Below are positions 8,000-16,031 of a DNA stretch of 64,000 nt, piece by piece. Every line of letters begins with the position of its first letter. Position 1 is the first letter of the stretch. The position numbers and the translations under genes were made by a program. The stretch comes from Altibacter sp. HG106 (GTDB lineage Bacteria > Bacteroidota > Bacteroidia > Flavobacteriales > Flavobacteriaceae), in assembly GCF_028561755.1 (NCBI RefSeq), contig NZ_JAQQTD010000006.1:1-64000 (forward strand), in the 5' to 3' direction. Under the pieces are notes generated by a model. That model ran no database searches. It was not told the DNA's origin and saw nothing but the letters and a program-made list of their open reading frames with translations.

Positions 8000-8238
8000 G
8001 GTGCCTAACAACGTATATAAAAAATAGCGGCGGATGATTAAACAAATTAAACTTCCTACATTTTTCATTACCTTGTCACTCAGATAAAAAACGAAAAGCG
8101 GCGCCACTACCCTGCTGATTCTCACGTCATGCCAAGGCGTGACTAGCAGCTTTTGCGACGTTGCCACAATGCGCTCACGCCACGGACGAGGGTTGGTCGC
8201 GAAGACCGCCACAAACCATAGCCCGGACGGTTGGGCAT
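8000..8238 (+). repeat. attC-like site 5 (between units 4 and 5)
   Basis: R'' GGTGCCTAAC at 8000-8009 fits the integron RYYYAAC core, and R' GTTGGGCAT at 8230-8238 fits GTTRRRY. The left arm starts CGTATATAA at 8012 as in site 4, whereas the right arm CCATAGCC near 8217-8224 is of the site-2 type, so the site may be a hybrid. The GC-rich centre (8098-8215) contains inverted segments such as TCACGTCA/TGACTAGC-like pairs. No clean mate ATGCCCAAC for R' was found downstream. The site fills the 288-base gap. Confidence 0.5.
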
Positions 8239-8280
8239 AGTTTGAAAAACTGCACCGCGAAAACGAAAAAACATAGTCAA

Positions 8281-8850
8281 ATGAAAAAAACACTAATTAT
8301 TCTCTTTACAGTATTTCTGACCTCAATCGCATTAGGACAAGAGAAAAGAATTATATCGAAAATAGATTCGACTAAAACTCCAGAATTGGTCCTAATTCAA
8401 GAACTAACTGTAAAAGCGCCAGTCGATTCGGTTTGGGATGCATATACCACTAAAAAAGGTTGGGAAAATTGGGCTGTACCTCTTGCGGAAATTGACCTAA
8501 AAGTTGGCGGATATATCAAAACGAACTATAATGAACAAGGGAAAATTGGGGATAGTACCACAATTGTTACTCACATCATAAATTATGTGCCAAAGAGACT
8601 TCTAACCCTACAAGCAGAAATAACCGATAACTTCCCTGAATTTATGAAAGATGATGCCAGAGACTTTTTTAATGTCATTTATTTTGATGAGTTAGAAAAC
8701 GGAGACACCCATATTAAATCATTTGGAATTGGGTATAAAAATAATCCGAAATATCTTTCACTAATGAATTATTTTATTCCAGCCAATGAAAAAACCTTAA
8801 TGAACTTAATCACTTACTTGGAAGCAGATCTAAAGACAAAAAAAGAATAA
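8281..8850 (+). CDS. Exported SRPBCC (AHSA1/START-like) domain protein
   Basis: The protein has 189 residues from ATG 8281. The frame extends 40 codons upstream into the attC-like site, but only this start gives a proper signal peptide (about 1-20, ending IALGQ). The rest resembles the AHSA1-type SRPBCC fold, with VDSVWDAYTTKKGWENW at the start and a conserved glycine turn (KVGGYIKTN). The fold makes a hydrophobic ligand cavity; the ligand is unknown. The next gene starts two bases after the stop, forming a two-gene unit. Confidence 0.75.
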   Translation: MKKTLIILFTVFLTSIALGQEKRIISKIDSTKTPELVLIQELTVKAPVDSVWDAYTTKKGWENWAVPLAEIDLKVGGYIKTNYNEQGKIGDSTTIVTHIINYVPKRLLTLQAEITDNFPEFMKDDARDFFNVIYFDELENGDTHIKSFGIGYKNNPKYLSLMNYFIPANEKTLMNLITYLEADLKTKKE

Positions 8851-8852
8851 CT

Positions 8853-9395
8853 ATGGACAAAGCTCTTCAAACAATGATTGATAATATGCCTGAAAAAACT
8901 GGTAAATCCTTAAACGAATGGAAAAAGGTGCTTAAATCAAATACTTTTTCCAAACATTCAGAAGCCGTGAATTTTCTAAAAAAGGAGCATAATGTAACTC
9001 ACGGATTTGCGAATACAATAGTGGCATTATCAAAAGAAGAAGATAACTCGCCGACAGACCTTGTCGAAAATCAATATAAAGGAAAAGAGAAGTTAGTTCC
9101 TATATACGAAGGACTGCTAACCGTAGTTAAAGAATTGGGTAATGATGTTACAATCACACCTAAAAAGACAAGTGTAAGCATCATCAGAAAAAAACAATTT
9201 GCATTAATTAAACCTGCAAGCAAAACACGAATAGATTTAGGGTTAAAACTAAAAGACAAACCAATAACTGACAGGCTGGAAAATTCAGGGCCTTTTGGTA
9301 CAATGTGTACACATAGGGTTAGGTTATCAAATGTCAGCGAAATTGATAGCGAACTAAAAAAATGGTTGTTGGAAGCCTATCAAAAAGCAAAATAA
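8853..9395 (+). CDS. DUF4287 and DUF5655 domain protein
   Basis: The N-terminal 60-70 residues (MDKALQTMIDNMPEKTGKS onward, with HNVTHGFANTI) match the DUF4287 pattern. The C-terminal part (about 80-178, with KTSVSIIRKKQFALIKP and the final LKKWLLEAY) matches DUF5655. Both are small domains of unknown function that often occur fused. The protein is cytoplasmic, 180 residues. It lies two bases after the SRPBCC gene, so the two are co-transcribed. The 215 bases that follow hold no gene I can support. Confidence 0.75.
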   Translation: MDKALQTMIDNMPEKTGKSLNEWKKVLKSNTFSKHSEAVNFLKKEHNVTHGFANTIVALSKEEDNSPTDLVENQYKGKEKLVPIYEGLLTVVKELGNDVTITPKKTSVSIIRKKQFALIKPASKTRIDLGLKLKDKPITDRLENSGPFGTMCTHRVRLSNVSEIDSELKKWLLEAYQKAK

Positions 9396-9610
9396 AACTG
9401 TGAGCAAAAATGGAGATGAGTACTTGCGGTTTAAGTGATAAATCGAAAGATAAGACATAAAGCATAAGTCAGTGCAGAACTGAAAAGTTAGTGAGTAGAA
9501 TTCCGCTACTACTCATACACGAGCCCGATGTGGCTAATACAGCTTGTTATTAAGATAATCACTAAATTAATCCTTGAAAAGAATAGTACTTCACTACACA
9601 CTGGAATAAG

Positions 9611-10042
9611 ATGCGTACATTACTTACAAACGTTGATCCGAAGGTTCATACCGTTATAGATGCTTATCCTGAATTGGTGCAAGAGAAATTGAAAAATTTA
9701 CAGGATTTAGTGTTAGAAACAGCGCATGAAACACCAGAGGTAACTACCTTAGAAATAACGTTGAAGTGGGGCGAACCCAGTTTCGTGACAAATGTGGGTA
9801 GCACTTTAAGAATGGACTGGAAAGAAAAAACCCCTGATCAGTATGCCCTATATTTTCAATGCACCAGTAGGTTGGTCGATACCTTTAGATTGGTTTTTGA
9901 CGAGAAATTTAAATTCGAAGGAAGTAGAGCTATGATATTTCACTTAGATCAAAAAATACCGGAAACAGCATTAAAAGAGTGCATAAAAGCGTGTTTACGA
10001 TATCATAAGGTCAAACATCTCGAAACTTTAGGAATTTTATAA
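9611..10042 (+). CDS. DUF1801 domain protein
   Basis: This cytoplasmic protein of 143 residues has the DUF1801/YdhG-like pattern: an N-terminal helix pair, LKWGEPSF near residue 54, a strand YALYFQCTS, and a final KECIKACLRYHKVKHL. Relatives are structurally frataxin-like and have been proposed to handle iron, but function is not established. It is one of three DUF1801-type genes in the window, with 26948 and 27542. It lies between the last cassette unit and a degenerate half-site, so it may have belonged to unit 5. Confidence 0.75.
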   Translation: MRTLLTNVDPKVHTVIDAYPELVQEKLKNLQDLVLETAHETPEVTTLEITLKWGEPSFVTNVGSTLRMDWKEKTPDQYALYFQCTSRLVDTFRLVFDEKFKFEGSRAMIFHLDQKIPETALKECIKACLRYHKVKHLETLGIL

Positions 10043-10050
10043 TAACCCCT

Positions 10051-10111
10051 AGCTCACTAAGGCTATCATGCAGCGGGTCGTTTTCTAAACCGAAAACACT
10101 ATCTTTGAAAC
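10051..10111 (+). repeat. Degenerate left half of an attC-like site
   Basis: GGCTATCATG at 10061-10070 and the following 45 bases, including a TATCTTT word at 10100, closely match the left half and centre of site 2 (1672-1722). The expected outer core is eroded. The matching right part (AAAGG, GCATCGGAAT, then an AT-rich tract and AAGCG) reappears at 10464-10515, after the small gene at 10112. Confidence 0.4.
10100..10107 (+). promoter_or_regulatory. Promoter -7 box TATCTTTG
   Basis: TATCTTTG is a perfect TAnnTTTG box, ending four bases before ATG 10112. No convincing -33 TTG is seen. Translation would be nearly leaderless. Confidence 0.4.
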
Positions 10112-10396
10112 ATGCAAAAAGATACTCTCACCATCTTGAATAAAACGCTGTTTTTCTATTTGTGTCTCGCCATTGCCTGCTATTTCTTGTGCCTTTATTT
10201 CTTGTCCTATTTTGAAATAAAGTCAGCAGCGATTAGTGTAATACGAGAGTCCATTACCATTCCGCTCCTGGTGAGTCAGCTAATCCTAGTGATTACAGGT
10301 ATAAAATCCTATTCTTCTGAAAAGAACAACTATATACTAGCCGGAATATCGATCTTGCTAGTTTCTACCCTGTTGACGTTCGGAAGCTTTGTGTAA
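10112..10396 (+). CDS. Small three-helix membrane protein, unknown
   Basis: A 94-residue protein with three hydrophobic segments (about 12-34, 44-63 and 71-90) and few charged residues. No family was recognised. The gene sits exactly where the central sequence of attC-like site 2 would be interrupted: homology to that site stops at its start codon and resumes about 70 bases after its stop. It may therefore have been inserted into, or lost from, that repeat. The antisense frame over 10358-10582 was rejected. Confidence 0.5.
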   Translation: MQKDTLTILNKTLFFYLCLAIACYFLCLYFLSYFEIKSAAISVIRESITIPLLVSQLILVITGIKSYSSEKNNYILAGISILLVSTLLTFGSFV

Positions 10397-10463
10397 AGGG
10401 TTACCCCCGAAGCTAAACAAAATGGGCGCATGTCCTAAACATAAAACACAAGCGTTACAACAA

Positions 10464-10515
10464 CTAAAAGGGGCATCGGAATCGTAATAATATATTCTAA
10501 GGCTCCACAAGCGTT
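10464..10515 (+). repeat. Second segment similar to the centre of attC-like site 2
   Basis: CTAAAAGGGGCATCGGAATC and the following AT-rich bases up to AAGCG resemble 1722-1773 of site 2. They lie between the 94-residue gene and the LytTR membrane protein. Confidence 0.35.
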
Positions 10516-10523
10516 TACATGTA

Positions 10524-11360
10524 ATGATTAGAACCCAGTCAACCAAAAATTCCTCGAGTAAAGAGCCACAAACGCGGCACATTCGCGGGCCCTGGCGTTG
10601 GCCAAAAAAAATAATTCTTTACACCTTGTTCTCGTTAGTGGTAAATCACCTGGCCACACGCGAAAGTTTTCCGGGTAGTGAACAGTATCGATTTCCCATA
10701 GAGGGGTTCTTGTATTCGATGGCCCTTTGTATTCTTATAGGAACTATTGCTGAGCTCAATTTTAACTATTACAAGAAGAAATATTTCGCTACAAAGGTGG
10801 AGGTTGTCACCATCTCAAGGTTTATGCTCACTACGCTTGGATATGTAACGCTGCTATATGTTCCTTTAAGTATTGTAGTAGATTCCATTGTAGGTGGAGA
10901 AACAGCCTTTTATTATCTATTGATTGGTTTGTTGATTACGCTATTATTAAGTTTTATCCTCATCGGCTTAGCGTATGCACAGGATATTTATTATCTGTAC
11001 AAGCATTCTATCAAGGATGCAGAAATTACGATCGAAAGTGGCGTAAAAACAACGAAGATTACGTATGAGAACATTGCTTGTTTTTACAGCGAAAACAAAG
11101 TGGTGTATACCGTTCAGAATGATGGTTCCACACTTTCTACCAATTTCACCTTGAACGAGCTCGAAGAAAAGATAAACGATCAATTATTTTTTAGAGCCAA
11201 TCGGCAGATGATCATTCACAAAGAAGCCGTAGGCCAGGTAGAAAAAATTCAAAATGGCAAGTTGCGGGTTCGGTTAAAACTTCCGGTTGGAAAACACATT
11301 ATCGATCCTATAACTATCAGTCGGTATAAACGACAGGCATTTATCAATTGGTTTCAATAA
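10524..11360 (+). CDS. Membrane-anchored LytTR transcriptional regulator
   Basis: The protein has 278 residues. Four transmembrane helices (about 30-45, 65-80, 100-122 and 130-152) precede a cytoplasmic LytTR DNA-binding domain (about 178-275) containing NIACFYSENKVVY and QLFFRANRQMIIHKEAV. There is no receiver domain, so it is a one-component membrane regulator. Such genes in Bacteroidota often control neighbouring membrane or exported proteins; the CPBP protease 120 bases downstream is a plausible target. A second gene of similar plan lies at 35238. Confidence 0.85.
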   Translation: MIRTQSTKNSSSKEPQTRHIRGPWRWPKKIILYTLFSLVVNHLATRESFPGSEQYRFPIEGFLYSMALCILIGTIAELNFNYYKKKYFATKVEVVTISRFMLTTLGYVTLLYVPLSIVVDSIVGGETAFYYLLIGLLITLLLSFILIGLAYAQDIYYLYKHSIKDAEITIESGVKTTKITYENIACFYSENKVVYTVQNDGSTLSTNFTLNELEEKINDQLFFRANRQMIIHKEAVGQVEKIQNGKLRVRLKLPVGKHIIDPITISRYKRQAFINWFQ

Positions 11361-11483
11361 AAGTTGTCACAGCCTACCGACCATTCAGTTCTAAAATCAC
11401 TACCATTCAGTAAAAGCATTAGTGTTTATAAGCGTTTTCAGGTTTTTTGTTCCTTCATTTGAAGACACTTAAAATCAAATAAA

Positions 11484-12146
11484 ATGAGCACATTAACCTT
11501 TCGAAAATTCATTATCCCAGCACTTACCGTAACCATTATCTTCTTTCTATGGTTTGGCCCCATTCGAATACCGTATATTGAAAATATTCTCATAGCTGTA
11601 CTCATCATTCTAGCAAACTATATAGAATATAAGGGAACGCCATTTTCAGCACTCGGATTTCACCGAGAGAAGTTCACAGTAAAAAACATCTTTGTACTGG
11701 CTCCCTTACTTGCCCTGGTACTCTTTGCCTTCTATGTGTTTCTATTGGTTCCTGGAGTTACGATGGTCACCGGAATTCCCATAGATTATTCAGGTTTTGA
11801 TCCTTTGGTAGGAAACCTTCCTGCCTGTTTAATAGCCTTAGTACTGGTTTGGGCAACTGCCGGATTTGGTGAAGAGATCATATTTCGCGGGTACTTTATG
11901 AAGCAGTTTGTAAAATTCTTTGGAGAGCGAAAGCTTAGCCTTATGTTAAACATTGCGCTGCTGGCATGCCTTTTTGGATTTATGCATGGGTATCAAGGCA
12001 TTACCGGGCAGCTTGTTGCCGGGATTGTTGGCGCCATCTTAGCCCTGATTTTCTATCTGCGTAACTACGACCTGTGGTTTGTGGTCGCGGTACATGGCTT
12101 TTTCGACACCTTCGCTTTGGTTTGTGTTTACTTTGGATTGGCGTAA
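11484..12146 (+). CDS. CPBP family intramembrane glutamic protease
   Basis: This 220-residue polytopic membrane protein carries the CPBP (Abi/Rce1-like) signature: motif 1 GEEIIFRGYF (about 129-138), motif 2 FGFMHGYQG (about 164-172), and a third His in VAVHGFFDTF. The Glu pair and His residues form the proposed active site of Rce1-type proteases. Bacterial members have been linked to bacteriocin immunity and protein processing; the substrate here is unknown. It is the first of three CPBP genes within 8.5 kb. Confidence 0.85.
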   Translation: MSTLTFRKFIIPALTVTIIFFLWFGPIRIPYIENILIAVLIILANYIEYKGTPFSALGFHREKFTVKNIFVLAPLLALVLFAFYVFLLVPGVTMVTGIPIDYSGFDPLVGNLPACLIALVLVWATAGFGEEIIFRGYFMKQFVKFFGERKLSLMLNIALLACLFGFMHGYQGITGQLVAGIVGAILALIFYLRNYDLWFVVAVHGFFDTFALVCVYFGLA

Positions 12147-12502
12147 CGAGCTAACCATTGTATTTTATCGATGAAACACATTATTTACCTACTTAATTTA
12201 GGGTTTAACAGCCTGTCTGATGCCTTCAAAAAGTTGGTTAGTTCACCCCGGATTTTGGTTGTTTTAATACTTAAAATTGTACTTTTCATGATGAAGGTGA
12301 AGCCACAAAATTCCGTGTTGCGGCAAGATGGCAGAGAAATTAACCGTATATTCATCATCGTTTGTCAGTTTTAATTTAGTCTTTCGAAAGATTGCAAACG
12401 ATGCGACGGCTCCTGAAAATTTAGTTCGAAAACCTGAACAATCTTTTAGATGGCGCGCAACCTTTTAAAATCAATTAGACTATTACTATAAAATCACATA
12501 TT

Positions 12503-13381
12503 ATGTTCAAAAAAATTCTTGCGATAGCACTGTTCTTTGCTATCCTGAGCTGTGATAAAGAAACAGCTCCAGAGGTAGTTCAGCAGGACGAAAATCCGTT
12601 AATTCTAAAGAGATTATCCTACGAGACTACCAGCAGCCCTGAGTGTTTAGGTAGGTTTGGTGAATTTAATTCTGAAGGAAAACTTTCAGAAGTGTATTTT
12701 ATCTGTAACGATATACGCACAGATGTAAGAGAGTATAATTATGATTCCGAAGGTAATTTTATAGGTCCGTTTGGTAACTATGAGTTACAATATGATGATA
12801 ACGGAAACCTGATTAGAGCCGAAATAGACAGTGAGAGATATGTAGAGTATGCATACCAGGATAATTTCGTTACCGAAAGATCTTATAATTATGGAGAAGA
12901 ATATATTTGGTACTACGTATATGAGTTTTCAGACACCTCCTATTCACAACTATTATCCGTGAAATTATTTGACCAGTCTCAAGGAGATGTGTTACTATCT
13001 CATCAATGGTTTAAACATTCAAATGGTAATGTCGTCGAAGTTCATAGTGAGAGAACGATTGGTGAGGAACCAGATTTAGTACAAGAATACTCCTATTTTA
13101 TTGCCTATGACGATCAGATCAACCCATGGAAACTTGGAAAGCCTAGCAGTCCTATTGTCGCCAATTCGATGTATCTAATATATGATGCCTGGGTAGAATA
13201 TTCGTTGGCTTATTATTCAAGCAATAATATCAAGGAAATCCAGGCAATCGATTATTTAAATGATACATCGACCCAATTTACATTTGAATATACCTATAAT
13301 GACGAAATGTATCCCACGAATGCTACCCACTTTATAGCGGGTAATCCTTGGAGAACAATCCTCTTTGAGTATTACGAATAG
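12503..13381 (+). CDS. Lipoprotein with YD-like beta repeats
   Basis: The 292-residue protein has a lipoprotein signal ending AILSCDKE (lipobox Cys17). The mature part is rich in Tyr, Asp and Asn in alternating strands, such as YNYDSEGNF, LQYDDNGNLIRA and FEYTYNDEMYP, like YD/RHS-type or DUF4595 repeat lipoproteins of Bacteroidota. It is probably anchored to the outer membrane. No enzyme motif is present. The gene is monocistronic: the 129 bases before it hold no supported gene, and a pseudogene follows. Confidence 0.7.
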   Translation: MFKKILAIALFFAILSCDKETAPEVVQQDENPLILKRLSYETTSSPECLGRFGEFNSEGKLSEVYFICNDIRTDVREYNYDSEGNFIGPFGNYELQYDDNGNLIRAEIDSERYVEYAYQDNFVTERSYNYGEEYIWYYVYEFSDTSYSQLLSVKLFDQSQGDVLLSHQWFKHSNGNVVEVHSERTIGEEPDLVQEYSYFIAYDDQINPWKLGKPSSPIVANSMYLIYDAWVEYSLAYYSSNNIKEIQAIDYLNDTSTQFTFEYTYNDEMYPTNATHFIAGNPWRTILFEYYE

Positions 13382-13454
13382 TTGATTATTTCATTATCAT
13401 AGGTTACACCATATTATGTTTATGAAACAATGGACGTAGCCCCACACTAAAACC

Positions 13455-13745
13455 AGCTCTTACAAGCCGGTAGCAGAGGAAGGTATGTTCATCGCAACCT
13501 TAGCCTTTATGGACTTCATGATAGATTTTTCAACGACCTTCGGCTAATACAATAATGGATACATCCACAAGCAGGACCGCAAATAGGTACCCTTTTTGTT
13601 AGTAATTGGTTTGCTAGGTTCCTTTATCGGAAAAAAGATCCTGGCGTACCTACCGCAGTCGGTCTTCATCAAACTTTCGCTATACCTCATCTTATATATT
13701 GGGATCGCAACGTTCGTAAAACTTTACATAACTGGACCCCACTAA
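13455..13745 (+). pseudogene. TauE/SafE (TSUP) family membrane permease remnant
   Basis: A single frame encodes the C-terminal third of a TSUP-type permease: VAEEGMFIATLAFMDFMIDF, then a TAA, NNGYIHKQDRK, a TAG, and LLVIGLLGSFIGKKILAYLP followed by a final helix up to TAA 13743. Two in-frame stops and the missing N-terminal helices show it is dead. TSUP proteins export sulfite or sulfonates or act as small-anion permeases. This explains most of the 516-base gap between 13382 and 13897. Nothing else was identified there. Confidence 0.7.
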
Positions 13746-13897
13746 TGATGATCTGCATGGCTGAGGCCTAAACCGGGCTTAATATGTATCGTTCGGTCTC
13801 CAGTCCCATTTAAATTAGTTGTACCTTGAGGTCATAAATTCCAAACCATTGCTGTTAATATCATAGCTATATCAGCGACAAATAATAAGTGCATCCC

Positions 13898-14386
13898 ATG
13901 AAATCTCTCAGTATATTACTTCTCTCCTTGCTATTCTCGACCCTTGCCCTGGCGCAAGAAAATAACCTGGCGTCCATCGATGGCATTGTCAATGAACTTC
14001 TCGATCAAATAACGATTGAAAAGGGAGAGAAAATGGATACTACAGCCATTAGAAATTTATTTCACCCTTCGGCAATTCTTACGGTAGCCGACTCCTCCGG
14101 TGCGGAAAGTGTTTCTATAGCTAACTTTCTAGTGCTTCTGAAAGACCCTTACTACGAAGCGGGGTATCTGGAACAGGAGCTTCATAAAATCGTGCATGAA
14201 TACAATGGAATCGCACAGGTCTTTCAAAGCTTTTATGGGAAAGATTCGGAAGGAATGGAAGAAAAAGGTATCAATAGTTACCAGTTGGTGTACTATGAAA
14301 AACGATGGTGGATTATCAGCCTCTTATGGACCATTGAATCAAAAGATTCCAAAATACCCTCCCAATATTTGAAAGAACAGGATTGA
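13898..14386 (+). CDS. Exported NTF2/SnoaL-like protein
   Basis: The protein has 162 residues from ATG 13898. An upstream GTG at 13889 is in frame but would put four residues before the signal peptide, so the ATG is preferred. The signal peptide is about 1-19, ending LALAQ. The mature part has the SnoaL/NTF2-like pattern: an initial helix, LFHPSAILTV near residue 55, and a terminal strand pair (YQLVYYEKRWWIISLLW). No catalytic residues can be assigned. Confidence 0.6.
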   Translation: MKSLSILLLSLLFSTLALAQENNLASIDGIVNELLDQITIEKGEKMDTTAIRNLFHPSAILTVADSSGAESVSIANFLVLLKDPYYEAGYLEQELHKIVHEYNGIAQVFQSFYGKDSEGMEEKGINSYQLVYYEKRWWIISLLWTIESKDSKIPSQYLKEQD

Positions 14387-14451
14387 TTCCTTTATAACAA
14401 AAATAGTACGCAGAACGACTGACAACGCAATCTATAATCAAGAAAGCTTCG

Positions 14452-15804
14452 TTATTTCAACAAGGCATCTAAGCGCTTTCGTGTCTTTTCAAAAGAGGGT
14501 CTTGGGGCTTCCGCGTCAACAATGTTTCCGTCCGGATCGATCAAAATAAACCGAGGAATCGAGTTTACCGCATATGCGTTCATAAAGTCGCTGTCGAATG
14601 AATTATCCGCAAATAATTGCAGTCCGCCTAGCTCCTTATCGCTAATCATTTTCTTCCACGTGCCTTTCAATGCCTCCTTATCCACAGAAATACTCACAAA
14701 AATGATATTCTTTTGATGGTATCGCGTCTCCAGTTCTTTCAAATAGGGTACTTGTTTGATGCAGGGAGCACACCAGGTGGCCCAAACATCAATATAAACA
14801 TAAGAGCCTCTCAGGTCGCTAAGCGCTACTGTATTTCCTTCTGCATCTTCAAAACGGAAATTGGGTGAAGGATCTCCTGTTTGTAATCCTTCCGAAGCCA
14901 TCACTTCTTCATATCGTTTTTCGGACGCCTCAATAAAGGGTTGGTGTGTGACGACTCGCTTGATGAGATCAAGATAGTCTTTTGCCCGACCTTCTTTGTT
15001 CGAGATCTTTGAGTAAAAACCATTGATAAGACTAAGCGCCAGATCTCGTGATGGCACCTTCTTAAGAACCTCCAGCATTCCGTCGACATCCGGTTCGGCT
15101 TCAATTCTTTTATTCCAAATAGCATTCACCAGGTAGTGATAATACGGGTGTGTCATATAATCCTCTTGATCGTTCAAGTTAAGGTTGTCAAGGGGTGTAA
15201 AGAATTGCTGAGAAGGAGTGATTTCCTCGCCCAGGTAAAACTCATAATTCGAGGCGTAATTTTGAATGTTTAACAGCCGTTCGTATTCAAGTGACTTGGT
15301 TTCCGCCTTCCGAAAAAAGGGTTCCACCGCAAACGTTTCCAGGGCTTCCAATTGTTTGTCTTGTAAGGCTGAAAGATTCTCGAGGTAGGCAGATTCTCCC
15401 ACTTTATAAAAAGCCTCTAGATTGCCGGTAACTTCCTTATCGATCTTAGATTTCAGCACCAAGTAATTGTTTCGCTCGGCACCCCTACCTTCAAACCGAA
15501 GCGTATTTTCAAAATCCTTTGCATCGAAGAACACGCTAAGCGCATCCTTTGGGGACAAATAGAGGTAAGCACTGTTCCTTCCGTATTCAAAAAAGTAATA
15601 GCCCTGTTCGATGGTAAACGTAGACTCAAAACTACCATCCTCATTTATTTCTAGGGTCGTAAGTTCAAAATTGTTCACATAAGAGATAGAAAGGGTAGCA
15701 AGCGATGCATTTGCTACCCTTCCGGAGAGTTGTACTTTTCCGCTTTTAGCGTAGGTGGAAAAACTGAGCACAATAGCAAATAGCGTAGCATAGAATGTTT
15801 TCAT
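14452..15804 (-). CDS. Periplasmic TlpA/ResA-like thioredoxin with DUF4369-type N-terminus
   Basis: A 450-residue exported protein with a signal peptide at about 1-19. The N-terminal region (about 22-110) has the beta-rich look of DUF4369, the middle is helical, and the C-terminal thioredoxin fold carries WCAPC in DVWATWCAPCIKQVP (about 343-357) with the cis-Pro segment NSIPRF near 420. Such Bacteroidota proteins act as thiol-disulfide reductases at the cell envelope. It is monocistronic on the minus strand. The 227 bases upstream hold only promoter-like sequence. Confidence 0.85.
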   Translation of the reverse strand: MKTFYATLFAIVLSFSTYAKSGKVQLSGRVANASLATLSISYVNNFELTTLEINEDGSFESTFTIEQGYYFFEYGRNSAYLYLSPKDALSVFFDAKDFENTLRFEGRGAERNNYLVLKSKIDKEVTGNLEAFYKVGESAYLENLSALQDKQLEALETFAVEPFFRKAETKSLEYERLLNIQNYASNYEFYLGEEITPSQQFFTPLDNLNLNDQEDYMTHPYYHYLVNAIWNKRIEAEPDVDGMLEVLKKVPSRDLALSLINGFYSKISNKEGRAKDYLDLIKRVVTHQPFIEASEKRYEEVMASEGLQTGDPSPNFRFEDAEGNTVALSDLRGSYVYIDVWATWCAPCIKQVPYLKELETRYHQKNIIFVSISVDKEALKGTWKKMISDKELGGLQLFADNSFDSDFMNAYAVNSIPRFILIDPDGNIVDAEAPRPSFEKTRKRLDALLK

Positions 15805-16031
15805 AGTAGATGGATTGAGAAGGCGTTAGGTCCTTCAGAAAGTGTAACAAAATGCGGGTACAATACGTCCCCTAAGCAATAATACCAAAATTAAGAGGAA
15901 TGTCATAGCACGGTGCTAGGTTTCAGAAAGGTAAACACCGCTGTACATCCAAATTTTGCGTATCTTAAAACCCTGTAAAGACATCTTAGAGAAGATATTA
16001 CCAACCATACAACTAACCAAACAACCATACC

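Larger units (their letters stand above)
1..8238 (+). mobile_element. CALIN-like array of attC-like sites and gene cassettes
   Basis: Five junctions share one plan. A unit begins after CCG with TT plus 7-8 unit-specific bases, and ends with the exact reverse complement of those bases plus AAC, followed by ACG or CGG. Observed pairs are GTTGTACAC (74) with GTGTACAAC (1660), GTTGGCAAAC (1875) with GTTTGCCAAC (2309), and GTTACCTGCT (2444) with AGCAGGTAAC (6753). A weaker pair is CGATAGTCACC (6876) with GGTGCCTAAC (8000). Inner arms such as GGCTATCATG/CATGATAGCC and GTATAACGTG/CACGTTATAC lie just inside the ends. This matches integron cassettes, in which R'' and R' of one folded attC become separated at opposite cassette ends. 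Outer bases only partly fit the RYYYAAC/GTTRRRY core, and no integrase is in the window. A different mobile unit with variable terminal inverted repeats is the alternative. Confidence 0.6.

Noticed and set aside
8161-8280. Forty-codon upstream extension of the SRPBCC gene
   Set aside because: It lies in the attC-like site and precedes a clear signal peptide at ATG 8281, so the shorter start is preferred.
9396-9610. Gap searched for the missing end ATGCCCAAC of cassette unit 5
   Set aside because: No such end or inner arm was found. Only a short inverted pair GAGTAG/CTACT near 9491-9511 is visible, too weak to call.
12171-12374. Plus-strand 67-codon frame and an overlapping 66-codon minus-strand frame (KVARHL to KYNFKY, about 12263-12463)
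   Set aside because: Both strands are open, neither has a family match or a convincing start. The minus-strand peptide looks protein-like and could be a gene fragment, but the evidence is too thin.
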